DNA of 64,000 nucleotides from Paguma larvata (GCA_030068075.1 CM057831.1:11265370-11329369), one strand, 5' to 3'; shown: positions 1 through 11,243, counted from the first letter of the stretch. Numbers and translations: made by a program. Notes: generated by a model not told the origin, from the letters alone.

Positions 1-1085
1 GGCGGATGAAGCGGAGATGTCGGAACAGCCAATACGGAAGAGAAAGGTATCCAGAAGGAGAGAGCGGATTTATCATGTAAAGTCAGCTGGCGATATTCCT
101 TGGTAAGATCCAGGGGACACGCCCTTCAGCAGAGAAATGCATTAGCGAGAAAAACACCGGCATCGTTGAAGGGCTGTATCATGTCTCTTCTCTAAAAGCA
201 AAGCATGATCGTGGGAAACGCAGTCATCAAAATGGGCTCTCCGAATGGATCCAATGGGGACGAGGGGATACCAGGGTGTCCAATGGGAGTCAAGTGCAGG
301 CATTTAAAGTGAGACGAAGTCGTGTAGCTGCTGTAAAGGCCAGCAGGGCCAAAGCAGGCATCAGAGTGGTTTGGCCCGCAGAGCTTTGGCACCGGCCCGG
401 GGCTCACGGCGTCCCTAGGGCGGAAATGCCGAGACTGAAAGTCTTGCCTTGGTTTGAATACGTGAAAAATCTGTACTTGCGGTGAACAGAAGTCTGACTT
501 CTGACGACAGAGGGAGAGTCCTTCCACAATTCTTAGATTCGACACAGTTTGTAAACCCCAACCCTCTGCTCTACTGCCCCAAAGTCGCTGTTCGTGTTCC
601 TCCTACCCTTTCCCCTACACCCAGTTACCAGGTGACTGTTCGGTAGGAAGGGAAAACAACCGGATTTGGGGGAGATTACTGAACCGTGGCGCTGAACTGA
701 CGCTAATCCCTGGAGACGCAAAATGCCACCGGGGCCCACTGTCAGAGCAGGGGCTTATGGAAGTTCAATGATCTTTGAAAGTTTGGGCGTGGCTCCATCT
801 CTCAGCAAGCCCAGCGGCTCCCAGAGCCATCCTGTTGTTGTTTCCTCAGCTCCAGGATGTATAGGTGGGTATGCACTGCAGCGCAGATACACCCGGTAGG
901 TGTCTGAGAATATACACTCAACGACCAGTAGACTCCTCTGACCCGGGAGTAAAGACATTGATGGCCAAGTAGGAGTCACTAGAACTGTGTCCACGTACTA
1001 AAAAAAGCGAACAAAACCAGGATCATATTTCTGGAAGGATTGAGAAGATTAGTGCCACCAACGAGTTCTTGAAAGGTTTGGGGGT
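1..1085. other. Intergenic DNA, no gene recognised
   Basis: Unique-looking sequence with only short open frames and no recognisable protein. I see no splice-site pattern, RNA gene or known repeat family. It lies far upstream of CXCR5. Confidence 0.5.
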
Positions 1086-1300
1086 GGGGCGCCTGGGTGG
1101 CTCAGTCGGTTAAGTGTTCGACTTCAGCTCAGGTCATGACCTCGTGGTTCATGGGTTTGAGCCCTGCTGTGCTGATGGCTCAGAGCCTGAAGCCCGCTTC
1201 AGATACTGTGTCCTCCTCTCTCTCTCTGCCCGTCCCCCACTCACTCTCTCTCTCTCTCTCTCAAAAATGAATAAACTTAAAAAAAAAAAAAGAAAGAAAG
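1086..1300 (+). mobile_element. Felid SINE (SINEC_Fc type), full length
   Basis: Starts GGGGCGCCTGGGTGGCTCAG, which is the tRNA-Lys-like head with the pol III A box (TGGCTCAGTCGG). A degraded B box (GGTTTGAGCCC) follows, then a CT-rich segment, AATGAATAAAC and a poly-A/GAAA tail. No clear target-site duplication. Confidence 0.93.
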
Positions 1301-2334
1301 ATACAGGGGTGGTGATTCCTCCCATATCCCCACTCAAACCACCTCTTTGTCAGAAGTCTGATGGGCCTCGGAGAACGACCTGGTTTATCCAAAACGTGGT
1401 GACTCCGGTTATAGCTGCTGTATCAGGGGTGATTTTTTTGCTAAAGCAAATCCACATATACCATGCGTTTCGTTTGCTATTGATCTGGCTCGTGCTTTTC
1501 ACTCTATGCCTCTTAGAAAAGACTAGAGGCAGTTTTCTTTTAGTTGGCCAGGCCAGCGATACCTCTTCACGGATTTACCCCAGGGCTCTATTGGCTCTCC
1601 AGCCTCTGTCATAACCTCGTCTACAAAAACCTCTGATCACCTTTGCACCCCACCTGAATGCAAGCTGGTGCTTCTCATGGGCAGGATGCCTCAGTTCCCC
1701 GACGTGGGCGACTCTCCACAGAGATGCTGGCAAGTCCTTGACACGTTGGGGCGGGCGCTTCCCAGAGCCACCTAAGAAAGAGCAACATGGACAATGTCTT
1801 CTATGATGTAGTCTCAAAGCCATGCTATCACTTCAACATACTGCCCGAACATTGTCAGGCAGGTCCCACGGGTCAGCACTATTGAACGTGCGTAGGGACT
1901 CCAGGGGTGGCGAATACCAAAGATTATTGGCAGCCATCTTGGAGGCTGGCTATCATAGTCATGAAAATTATGAAAGTTCTTTGTCCTGTCCGTCCAATTT
2001 CGCAAAGCTTGGATTGTTTCAAAATATGAATTTATTTTTTAGATGCTCTATCCATGTGAATACTATTAATACTAATATTTCCACTGAGTGGACCAAGACA
2101 TAGGTCAGAAGGTGAGGACCCTGGCTTCAGTTCCCACATCTGATGCTGCCTCAGGGCACGTCCTTTGGGTGTTTCTTTCTCTTCACATCTTTGGACTGTA
2201 ACTTCCCTGTTGTAAAATAAAGAACAAATTCCTCCCACTCCTCCCTCCCCCAAAGAGGTTTGTCAAAGTGCTTTTGGTTGTTAAACAATTGACTATTTAC
2301 CTTAGAGGGCAATCTTATAAAGCCCTTCATTTTA
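1301..2334. other. Intergenic DNA, no gene recognised
   Basis: No convincing coding region. The block near 1900-1960 has the feel of an old transposon fossil, but I cannot assign it to a family. Confidence 0.4.
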
Positions 2335-2460
2335 TATTGAAGACCAGTGGAAACTGGACTCTGGAGAAGTGAATATCCTTACTCAGGATCACAGAGCTAG
2401 TTAGCAACAGAACCAGGATTAGAGCCTGGTCTCTTCAGTCTCTAGTGTCTGCCCTACTAT
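2335..2460 (-). repeat. MIR remnant
   Basis: Read on the plus strand it runs through the reverse complement of the MIR core: a diverged gaggaaactgag region, then tcacagagctagttag, then aaccaggattagagcctgg. This is an ancient mammalian SINE. Confidence 0.7.
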
Positions 2461-2689
2461 TTTGTCTCTGCCTTAGGAGAAAAGTACTAGAGAAATTCTG
2501 AAGAGAATTTTCACATTATTTATGACAACTCATAGAACAGGGCTAGGTATCGGCCAGGAAGAATATATCTAATGCTGTGGTTCTTAAACTTCGTGATCTC
2601 CGGATCCCCCTATGCTCTTAAAAATTGTTAAGGACCCTCAAGGAGTTTTGTTTACGTAGGTCATTTCTATTAACATTTATTGTATTAGA

Positions 2690-2921
2690 GGGGCGTCCGG
2701 GTGGCTCAGTCAATGGAGGGTCCGACTCTTGATTTCAGCTCAGGTCATGATCTTGCTGTTCGTGAGATCAAGCTCCGCATCAGGCTCTGTGCCAACAGTG
2801 CAGAGCCAGCTTGGGATTCGCTCTCTCCCTCTCTCTCTCTCTCTCTCTGCCCCTGTCCTGCTTGTACTTTCTCTCCCCAAATAAATAAACTTAAAAAACA
2901 TGAAAAATTTTTCAAAAAGAC
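2690..2921 (+). mobile_element. Felid SINE with target-site duplication
   Basis: Diverged SINEC head (gggcgtccgggtggctcag), CT-rich segment and AAATAAATAAAC tail. A 13-bp duplication, ttattgtattaga, flanks it at 2677-2689 and 2922-2934. It inserted into the hAT fossil. Confidence 0.92.
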
Positions 2922-2945
2922 TTATTGTATTAGAAATTAAAATTA

Positions 2946-3148
2946 ATGGGTGCGGGGTGGCTCAGTTGGTTAAGCATCCGACTCCTGATTTTGGTTCAGC
3001 TCATGTCATGGTTCATGATTTTGAGCCCCACATCAGGCTCTGCACTGACAGGGTGGAGCCTGCTTGGAAGTCTCTCTCTCTCTCTCTCTGCTTCTCCCCT
3101 GCTTATGTTCTCTCTCTGCCTCAAAAAAAAAAAAAACTTAAAAAAATT
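2946..3148 (+). mobile_element. Felid SINE, plus orientation
   Basis: Head gggtgcggggtggctcag, CT-rich middle, poly-A tail. It abuts an oppositely oriented SINE at 3149, giving a tail-to-tail inverted pair. Confidence 0.9.
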
Positions 3149-3350
3149 TTTTAATGTTTATTTATTTTTGAGACAGAGAGAGACAGAGCCTGAGTGGGGG
3201 AGAGAGAGAGACACAGAATCCAAAGCAGGCTCCAGGCTCTGAGCTGTTATCAGCCCAGACCCCAACGCGGGGCTCGAACTCACAGACAGCAAGATCATGA
3301 CCTGAGCCGAAGTCGGATGCTCAACTGACTGAGCCACCCCGGCGCCCCTA
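3149..3350 (-). mobile_element. Felid SINE, minus orientation
   Basis: Begins with the reverse-complemented tail (aatgtttatttatttttgag) and ends with the reversed head (gagccaccccggcgcccc). It is complementary to the preceding SINE along most of its length. Confidence 0.92.
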
Positions 3351-3765
3351 AAAAATTTTTAAAAAAGGAAATAAAAAAGGTTAACTGCTTTAGTTATTAA
3401 TTGCTTTTAAAATGCCAGTAATAAACCTATTGCATGTGAACCTTTTATGAAAAATAACTATTTTCCGAAAGGATAAAACAAGTAGGGGAAAGCATGGCTC
3501 TGTTTTTCTATTTTTGCAAATCCTTTAACGTCGGGCTCATAGAAGACGGCTAGCTTCTCATGACTGATTCTTGCATCATCTGTTACCATATCACGTATCA
3601 CGGAGTCTCTGGATAACTCCATAGTTCATTCTCGACAAAACAAGAGTGAAAGGGACAATTTCGCATTATTTTGAAAATAGTTTTCATCTCACCCTCTGAA
3701 AAGGTCTCAGGGGACCCGAGATTCCCAGACCATGCTCCGAGAACCCCTGTTCTACAGAGCATTGT

Positions 3766-4128
3766 GCCACAAAGCTCTGTCTTGCTCTATTTCGAATTTT
3801 CTTTAGCCACTAATGAATTTTCATAGTTATTTTTCATTAACTACAAAGTCATTAAAGCTCATCAACTTTGCAGATGTTATAAGGGTGGAAGGGAAGGGGA
3901 TCATCATACAAGGTGACAGAAGAAAAGCTGACATTATTTGAGCAGACCAGGAGCAAACAGAATTAAAGGCGGAAGGACCTGCGTTAACATTTTGCTTTGT
4001 TTTTAACTGGTTGCGGGAGTACTCATGGCGTAGGCTGGGAAGGACCGGCCCGATAGCAGTTCGTGTGAACGAGATCTGGCAACTTGTCAACCACAAGCTA
4101 AATAGGAACCAACGGCTCAAACAATGTT
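3766..4128. other. Intergenic DNA, no gene recognised
   Basis: Unique sequence without a supported coding frame, RNA or repeat. Confidence 0.4.
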
Positions 4129-4138
4129 AAGAAGCATC

Positions 4139-4262
4139 AGTGGGGACACCGGGCAGGCTCAGACGACGGAGCATGCGACTCTTGATTTCAGAGTCATGAG
4201 TCCGAGCCCCACGTTGCATGGAGAGATTCCTTAAAATAAATTAATTTAAAAAAAAAAAAAAA
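4139..4262 (+). mobile_element. Short, diverged carnivore SINE
   Basis: A truncated tRNA-Lys SINE body (gcaggctcag, gagtccgagcccc) with a TTAAAATAAATTAATTTAAAA tail and no CT-rich segment. A 10-bp duplication aagaagcatc flanks it (4129-4138 and 4263-4272). It looks like an older subfamily than its neighbours. Confidence 0.8.
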
Positions 4263-4431
4263 AAGAAGCATCGATAGAAGCGTGACCACTGAGCTGGGGC
4301 AGACAGGTAGTGTTACTGACTTGGAGGAGAGGTGGGGGGAGCCCCGCCCGGATTCTCAGAAAGCGCAAGGGGGGTGGACAGGAGGCAGGCGGCGTCCGTG
4401 CTCTGCTAACAACGTGGTGGGAAAAGTTTAC

Positions 4432-4656
4432 TTTTTTTCTTTAACATTTATTTATTTTGAGAGAGCGAGAGCACACGTGCACACGTGTGCAGGGGAGGGG
4501 CAGAGAGAGAGAGGGAAAGAGAGAATTCCAAGCGGGCTCTGCACTGTTGGCATAGAGCCCCACATGGGGCTAGATCTCACAAACGGTGAGAGCATGCCCT
4601 AAGTGAGCAAAGAATGAGAGTCAGATGCTTAATCGACTGAGCCACCCAGGCGCCCC
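4432..4656 (-). mobile_element. Felid SINE, minus orientation
   Basis: Reversed tail aacatttatttattttgaga, GA-rich middle and reversed head gagccacccaggcgcccc. The A- and B-box copies are diverged. Confidence 0.92.
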
Positions 4657-4744
4657 TAGTCTGAGTTAATCTTGAGGCTGGCCTTCCAGTCTGTGCTCTC
4701 CATGTTTGGAGGTCATTAATGAATTGAAGAATTCCAGAGGCTGA

Positions 4745-5049
4745 GAGACGTGGATACGGGCTTCGGAGTCTGCGGTAGGTTCAAGTCCCAGCGTTGGCAC
4801 TTGTAAATCGCGCTACCTCTGCACGAGCGACTTAAACTCTCTGAACCTTGGTTTCCCCGTTTATGGGATAAAAATGAGAACACTGGGGGCGCCTGGGTGG
4901 CTCAGTTGGTTGAGCGTCCGACTTCGGCTTAGGTCATGATCTCGCTCGTGGGTTCGGGCCCCGCATCGGGCTCTGTGCTGACAGCTCAGAACCTGGAGCC
5001 TGCTTCCGATTCTGCGTCTCCCTCTCTCTCTGCCCCTCCCCCGCTCATG

Positions 5050-5081
<32 letters not shown>

Positions 5082-5205
5082 ATAAATAAATGTCAAAAAA
5101 CAAAGAGAGAACATTGTGTATATTAGGAAGATCGAAGGACATAATCCCTGTGCTTATCTTAGTAGCTGGCACTTGATAATTGTTCATTAAGTATTATTGC
5201 ATAAA
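4745..5205 (+). repeat. MIR split by a SINE
   Basis: The first part reads like MIR (gttcaagtcccagc, cttaaactctctgaacc, ttggtttccccgttta). The 3' part resumes at about 5107 (tagctggcacttgataattg). The SINE at 4886 sits between the halves. Confidence 0.75.
4886..5106 (+). mobile_element. Felid SINE nested in a MIR
   Basis: Near-consensus SINEC_Fc with head GGGGCGCCTGGGTGGCTCAG, a CT microsatellite and AAATAAATAAATG tail. A duplication of gagaaca(c/t)tg flanks it (4876-4885 and 5107-5116). Confidence 0.94.
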
Positions 5206-5659
5206 GTATATTTGATATCACATTTTTTTTAAAGAGAAACAGGATCTGAAGGCCTCCCTTTCTGCCTACGACATAGGCCGCTCGCTTGCTTTGACCGGAG
5301 CAGTGCTGCTCGTGGCCCACGGGCCACCGGCGGCCCCATTTCGGGAGACGCACTCTGTTCTACGTTAGCGGAACCAGAAGTCCCCTCAAGGGCTTTCCTA
5401 GAAAGAAGATGATTAACGTTTGCTTTGAAATGACCATTGTTTCACAAACTTTTGCTTTAATTACGCATTTATGAGAGTATTTACTGAGCTAAGACAACTC
5501 ACGTCATTCTAGCTGTGGTTCATGGTCACAAACCATGGGAAAGCCCCCTTATAGGGATGAAATGACGAAATCGAATTGTTTCCTTCCAAGACTATCCTTC
5601 GGGTAGTCTTTTCTTTCCCCACTGACTTATGAGTCCTTCTTTAGCGTGCATTAAATTCT
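5206..5659. other. Intergenic DNA, no gene recognised
   Basis: AT-richer unique sequence with no supported feature. Confidence 0.4.
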
Positions 5660-5985
5660 AGCTCAGGCAGCCAACAAGTGTTCGTAAGCCTCAGCTATGT
5701 ACCATACTATGGTAGGCGTGGGGAAAATGACGCACAATGAATAAAAACATAGTCCCTCTCCTGACTCCTGAAGCTTCATACGAATGCTGACGTAGGTTTC
5801 CAGGTGGTCTATTCCGTTCCATTGGTGTCTCTGATTATTTGTCCCACGGCCACAGTAGTTATCATCCGACTTGCCGTTCATCGAACAGCTCGTGAGGTCC
5901 AGGCACTGTGCTGGGTGCTTTGCACACAACATTTCGTTGAACATTCATTAACGGTGCTATACATGGGATTCTTTAACCCACTCTC
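5660..5985 (-). repeat. L2 / MIR 3'-end remnants
   Basis: Two diverged blocks (caacaagtgttcg...tatgtaccatac, and ggcactgtgctgggtgctttgcac) match the reverse complement of the L2/MIR tail pattern around 'tgccaggcactgtg'. Boundaries are approximate. Confidence 0.55.
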
Positions 5986-6027
5986 CTGAGCTCCGACACT
6001 GAGGGTCTTTCCCCAGGCGACTATATT

Positions 6028-6342
6028 GGTCCCCTCCGGCTGCCATAAATAACCAAATACCGCAGACTGGGTGGCGGAAACCATCAAAATTCTTTGCTCA
6101 GAGTTCTAGAGGCTGGAAAGGCCAAGACTGAGGTTCTGAGGTTCCAGAAGGGTTCAGCTTCTGGCAAGAGCTCTATCCTCGGCTTGTGGACGACCGATCG
6201 CTCTCCCACGATCTGTGTTCTCACATGGCCTTTCCTCCGTGGTCATGTGGCAAGTGGGGAGAAGCTACTTCCACATACAGTCATGCTGAAGGTGAAGGCT
6301 TCGGCATGTAAATTCGGGGAGACCCAGTTCGGTCTGTAACAG
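6028..6342 (-). mobile_element. Old MLT1-type (ERVL-MaLR) solo LTR fragment
   Basis: On the plus strand it runs ggctgccataaataaccaaa, taccgcagactgggtggc, gttctagaggctgg and tcacatggcctttcctccgt, ending near gtctgtaacag. That is the reverse complement of a MaLR LTR. Part of the LTR middle is missing, and there is no internal retroviral region or coding capacity. Confidence 0.75.
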
Positions 6343-6699
6343 TGACACGTCCCGGAAGTAGTGGAGCCGCATTCAGACTTCCTCCAGACCTGAATTCTTA
6401 GTCAACGCTATTTCTGTCTAATAGGGGAAAATCCCATCTAATTGTGTTTACTTTCTTTCAAACAAAATAAGACGAAAAACAAAACAAAACATCCTTATCC
6501 ATTAATGCTTTCAGATGAACTGCACGAATCACCTCGACACGTTCCACGTCGGAAAGAACCCATGTCTTCACACCACCGCGTCGCCCCATCCGGGAACACG
6601 CTACGGGCTGTCACAGTACACGTGAGGGGAGTCACCTGCTTCTCATCCGGGCCTCACGCACATTTCTTCTTCAGGATTTCCGGAGACAATATCTTTGAG

Positions 6700-6885
6700 T
6701 TTGGCGCTTCTCAAATTTTAAGGTACATGCGAGTCCCCTGGGGATCTTCTCAAACAGCAGACTCAGCAGCCTGGGGCGAGCCTGGGATCCTGCATTTCCA
6801 ACAGGCTCTCGGGCACAGCCGTGGGTGCGCTTCGGACCGTACTTGGAAAAGAAAGGTCGTATCTGTGCTGTCTGAATGAGACGGT
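6700..6885 (+). repeat. MER5/MER58-like hAT fossil
   Basis: The run cttctcaaattttaaggtac, then agtcccctggggatcttctc, resembles a Charlie-type non-autonomous element (CAGTGGTTCTCAAA...CACCTGGGGA). The family assignment is tentative. Confidence 0.55.
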
Positions 6886-7110
6886 TTCGTCTAAGATTTC
6901 AGAATGGGTTATTGTGATTATCCAGGAAAGGTACCAATTTCTACTCGACCGCTTTTGCATACCGTTTCCTTCCTGAACCTGGTTACTGGGGAGACCGGCT
7001 GGAGCAGCCGGGGTCAGGGCCGGGGTTTGGGGAGAGGGGACCACACGCAGGTGCTAAAACAGTACTCTGGCGTCCGTGCCCGGAAGTCCAGGCAACCACC
7101 CTTTGCTTCT

Positions 7111-7274
7111 TGTAAGTTTATTTATTTGAGAGAGAGAGAGCGCGCACGAGCACGAGCGGCACAGAGAGAAAGAGAAAGAATCCCAAGCAGCCTCCATCTC
7201 TCGAACCGTGAGATCATGACCTGAGCCGAAATCAAAAGTCAGGTGCCTAACCGGCTGAGCCACGCAGGCGCCCC
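7111..7274 (-). mobile_element. Felid SINE, minus orientation, internally deleted
   Basis: Reversed tail tttatttatttgagagagag and reversed head gagccacgcaggcgcccc. The usual segment with the reversed 'cgggctctgtgctgac' block is missing, so the element is short. Confidence 0.88.
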
Positions 7275-7404
7275 GTGATGTTACCTTTCTACGTGATTTA
7301 GACTCAGACCCGCTCACTGCATTGCACGTCTTAACCTGGAGTACATGCTCAATAAACACTCGCTGGGTACATTAATCTAGAGCAAACTCTCCCCCAACAA
7401 ATTC

Positions 7405-7515
7405 TTCTGGCAGATAGGGAAACTGAGGCCCGGAGAGGGGAAGCAAGTTGTTGGAACGGAGTTATGTACCTGGTTGGAATTCGAACTCAGGTTTCCTGCC
7501 CTCTGTGCAGTGGTG
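7405..7515 (-). repeat. MIR remnant
   Basis: gggaaactgaggcccggaga followed by ggttggaattcgaactcagg is the reverse complement of the MIR core. Confidence 0.75.
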
Positions 7516-7639
7516 CCCCTCATGCTGTGCCTTGAGAGAGGTGAGGTCTCTCACCTCTCAAAGGGGTGAGGTCTGACATGAGGGAGGCTCCAGAACCTCA
7601 GAGCCTTAGACCCAGGAGGAGACCTTAAGATCACATGAC

Positions 7640-7790
7640 CCAAGGTTTCTTAACCAAGGTGGGTGTCAGAACCACCACACACACACCCGGGCCTCACTCC
7701 AGAAGAGTCGGATCCGACAGGTCTGTTGTGGGCACGACAGGATCCGAACAACCCCCAGGTGGCTGATTCAGATACACAGCCAGCTTCCAG
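7640..7790. repeat. MER5-like hAT fossil
   Basis: ggtttcttaaccaaggtggg with a right part aacaacccccaggtggctga resembles MER5-class ends and body. Confidence 0.5.
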
Positions 7791-7962
7791 AACCGCCGTC
7801 CAGACCCAATCTCCTTGTTTTACTGAAGCCCAGCAGTTTGCTGATGGCCACACAGAACCCCTCCCTAGGACTTCCTTGAGAACTGAGCTTCTAGAAGTCA
7901 GGGGCCATGTCTAATCACGGGCTTCCTGACCAGGAGAGGGGAGGGGGAAGGGTGACGGCGGT

Positions 7963-7978
7963 GGGGGGGGGGGGGGGG
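7963..7978 (+). repeat. Poly-G run (16 bases)
   Basis: An uninterrupted G homopolymer inside a G-rich stretch (about 7925-7980). Its length may be affected by sequencing error. Confidence 0.85.
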
Positions 7979-8189
7979 TGTGACTTGGCAGCCAGACCTG
8001 GTGACTTGGCAGCATCCCGTTTCTCCAAGCATAGCGCCGGGCCAGAGAAGTCTCGTGTGCGAGCAGGAAAAGGCAGTTGTTTAAAGGCTGTAATCTGAGA
8101 GATGCAGAAGGCTTTCTCTCCAGCTTGGAAAACGTGGAGCAGGTCACCCAGCGGAGGGATTTAAAAAGCAGAGACCTCTCAAAGAGTCT

Positions 8190-8495
8190 GCGAGAGAGTT
8201 TGTATCCCAGCTCTGCCGCCAGTATTAGCCAATCACTTCACCTCAGCCTCAGTTTCCCCACCTGTAAAATGTGGGTGTCAACAGGACTCACCCACAGAGC
8301 CCAGAGGTGAAGCGTGTGACACTTGGAGTCAGACCGGCTGGTTCGAATCCCAGTCCTGCTGCCTGCCGGCTTTGTGGCTTTTAACAAGTTACGTAAATTT
8401 CTCTGGGCCTCAACGTCATCACGTGTAAGATGATGACGATAAAAGTAATTTCCTCAGAAGGCTGTTGTGAGGGTGGAACGGACGAGCACCTTTCC
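8190..8495 (+). repeat. Two MIR copies in tandem
   Basis: The first copy shows cagctctgccgccagtatta and cagtttccccacctgtaaaa. The second shows ggttcgaatcccagtcctgc, acaagttacgtaaatttctc and ggctgttgtgagggtgg. Both are in plus orientation. Confidence 0.8.
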
Positions 8496-9539
8496 CGAAC
8501 CTCTGAGCCCCGGAGCGTCTTGGGCCACACGGTCTGTCCCTTCTTGGTCCGTGCTCTTCCCTGGCTGTAGAAGTCGTCTGACTTGTTCCAAATTTATGTC
8601 TCGAGCTCCTTCCTTTCCTCTGAACTCGAGGTCTGAAAATCCGACTGCCTGAAAGACAACTCCCCACTCCGCTCACCTCAGAGGCAAAATGGGGTGCATA
8701 GAAATTTGTGTAGGCTAGTTTGGGGCTCCTTCTTCCTTACCCCCGGCACCCCCCCCTTCCCCCGGCCACTCTCTCTCCCCAACCTCCAAGGCCCAAAGAG
8801 TCCTCTCCTTGTGCCCGCCAGGGCTCAGCGCCCCAGACCAATCTCCAGGACGGTGAGTTCCACGGCCCTAAAGCCAGGGCCAGTGTCCAATTCCCACACA
8901 CTCGGCTGGTTTGTCAGGCTCAGGGTCTTGTGGCTTTCTCCACCCTACCCCAGGCCTGCAAGGGCAGAAGGCCCCGGTTTGTTTCTGGGTCAGCCAGCGA
9001 GCAGACGGTGATCGCCCCTCTCATAACTCTTGCTCAGTGGTACCCCTTCGGCACCCAGCTGGGGGCCCTGGAGCATCATGGGATTGGATCACCCGTCCAG
9101 AGGACCAGAAATTCCTCTGCCAGGGGTAGCACATTAGTAACAGGGACAGCTTATGCTCATTTCGTTTCCAGAACGAAAGTTCTGGAAATCTTACTTGGGA
9201 GTAAGATTCTAAACTCCAGACACGTTTGACTCTACTGTCACACGTGTGTTCATCCCCTGGGTCACCAAACCTCCGTGGACTGCTGGCTCTGCCCCATGAC
9301 TCCGTGAGGTCACGGTCTAGTAGAAAGGCATAATCCAAGTACGCAGATGTCTCTACAACAAAGGGCAAGGCAAATGCCCACCTGATCCCACCCCCGCCTA
9401 AACAAACAAACAAGGCTAAAATATTACTCTCGCTTGAATAGCCAGTAAACAAACCTCGTTGAGGGTATTGGATGTTTTCAGGTATGGATCACCTATCAAG
9501 GCTGACGCTAATCTTTTGAAGTAAGTGTTACATAACGTA
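8496..9539. other. Intergenic DNA, no gene recognised
   Basis: C-rich unique sequence. The open frames here have low-complexity composition and no family features. Confidence 0.4.
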
Positions 9540-9620
9540 TTCATGAGGAAGAAGACAGACTCGTCCAAGGTCACCCAGCTACTGAGAGCCAAAGCTGGGG
9601 TTCGAAGTCTGCGTTCTTTC
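9540..9620 (-). repeat. MIR fragment
   Basis: caaggtcacccagctactga followed by gctggggttcgaagtctg matches the reversed MIR core. Confidence 0.7.
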
Positions 9621-9759
9621 TTTCTCCTGACCTTGTGGGCAGTCCCAGGGTAAGTACGGCATGCTCGAGCCACAGAGAACCACCAGGGAGAGCCAGACTC
9701 CCCTGGGCCCTACCCAGACTTCCCACCACTTCTCCGCTGACCCACGCCCTCGTGCCCTC

Positions 9760-9905
9760 GTCAGTCGGTCCGTCTTCGGTCCGTCAGTCCGTGAAAGACA
9801 CTTACTGAGCACCTCCTAGGTGCAAAGCTCTTGGGGAAAGAATGAATTATCAACGACTTTTTCTCAGAGAGCTCTCTGCCTACCGGAGCCTAGAACGTAA
9901 ATAAT
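9760..9905 (-). repeat. L2 3'-end remnant
   Basis: cttactgagcacctcctagg, then agagagctctctgcctaccg, follows the reverse complement of the L2 tail (…tattgagcacctactatgtgcc…). Confidence 0.6.
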
Positions 9906-11243
9906 TACGATGCGAGGTAGAAGTAAGAAATACGGGGAAAGTGCTAGATTCAGTTCAAGGGAGGAAATGATTCCTTAGAGTCTGAGGAATCTTGAGGAGG
10001 AAGGGGCACCGAGTCAGGCCTCAAGGATGTTGGCGGAGGTGGGGGGCGGGGGGGAGTGTCTTGCTGAAGTTCAGGAAACACCTTCGGGAAAGGTATCAGG
10101 GGTGTAGGGAGCACCCGAGGAATCCCCAAGGTTGGAGGCAAGTACACCTGCAAACGAACTAGCAGGGAGTTTGGAAGCACACGGTGAACATTCTATAAAT
10201 ATTTATTACCTGAAAAACAAAAAAAATAGTACCTCTGGGCCATATTATAGGGGCCTCAAGTGCCCAGCTACAGCGTCTGGCCCTCATTTCCCCGCCAGCA
10301 GGCACACGTGGGTGTGATTTTCCAATGGCCCCCTTCGGCAGGTGGGTGCTCCGGCTCTGCCTCTCCGGAGCCGGTCCCACACCGTCAGCAGCCCTGTCTC
10401 CTACTGCTGTGTCATCATTTGCTCCCTTTCAAGTGCCTGGCCCACGCCCAGCAGCCCCCACACTGCAGCCCAGAAAGCTTCCTTCCTGGGGCAGCGGGGC
10501 CGGGGCCCAGTCATTTGGAAACCTCTCTCTGATGAGCTCCGTGATCAAGGTGCTGATACGGCAGGTGGGCCGGCCTCACCGTGTCCCCGATGGCAGAGGT
10601 GAATGCGGTGGGGAGTTTCGTTGGCCCATCACCTCCGCCTCGGGCCTGGTACACTTTCACTGCCGCAGATGGGTGTGGACGCCTTTGACAAATGTCACTC
10701 TGCGATCGTGCTTCAGCCGTTTCCTGCCTTTGCCTCTCGAGGCTGCTCTGTCCTGCGGACCCCACCCTGGGCCCTCCGGTGCCAGGCGTCCAACCTCCCC
10801 TGCCCCCCTGCTGACCGCAGCTCTTCCCTCTGAGAGGCTCTGGGGGTGTGGACATGGGGAAGACGAGCTTTTTGCCATTTCGTTTGACATCTGTCTACAA
10901 ACACGCGGGCTAAGCGGCCCACTGGGGGCCAGGTCGTCTCTTGCCCTTGGAGACAGAGCCCAGGGTCTGCAGTCAGAAGAACTGGCTGAACTTCCTTCCT
11001 AAAGGGATACACTTAAGCAGCTCATGAGATCGGCCGACACCTGGTTTCCTTCTAAATAAAAGAAACTGGGAAATCCTGGTGGTCTCTCTCCACGGTCTTG
11101 AGAGGAGGCACTCCTGACCCAAAAAATGCGAAAGGACTTCATAAACTGTAAATTAACCCGGGAGTCTGCCATTGGTGGTGAGGAGGCTGTGAAGACTGAG
11201 TTCACATTATCGTACTCTCTCAAGGCACCCCGTTCTTTCTCTT
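9906..11243. other. Intergenic DNA, no gene recognised
   Basis: GC-rich unique sequence between 10.3 and 11.0 kb carries several overlapping open frames on both strands. This is the expected pattern for GC-rich non-coding DNA, and none resembles a known protein. Confidence 0.45.

Larger units (their letters stand above)
2575..3765. mobile_element. Old hAT-type DNA transposon fossil split by three SINEs
   Basis: The left end (tgtggttcttaaacttcgtg) and the right end (reverse complement of gagaacccctg near 3740-3752) resemble the CAGNGGTTCTCAAAC inverted ends of Charlie-type hAT elements. Inside are runs such as gaccctcaaggagttttgttta and ggtctcaggggacccgag, typical of a non-autonomous family. 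SINEs at 2690, 2946 and 3149 interrupt the body; without them the pieces read on as one element. The exact family name is uncertain. Confidence 0.65.

Noticed and set aside
1086..1300. Possible tRNA gene from A and B boxes
   Set aside because: The boxes belong to tRNA-derived SINEs; none of the sixteen copies folds into an intact tRNA with a usable anticodon arm and acceptor stem.
6028..6342. Possible endogenous retrovirus
   Set aside because: Only an old, partial MaLR-type LTR is present; there is no internal retroviral sequence nearby.
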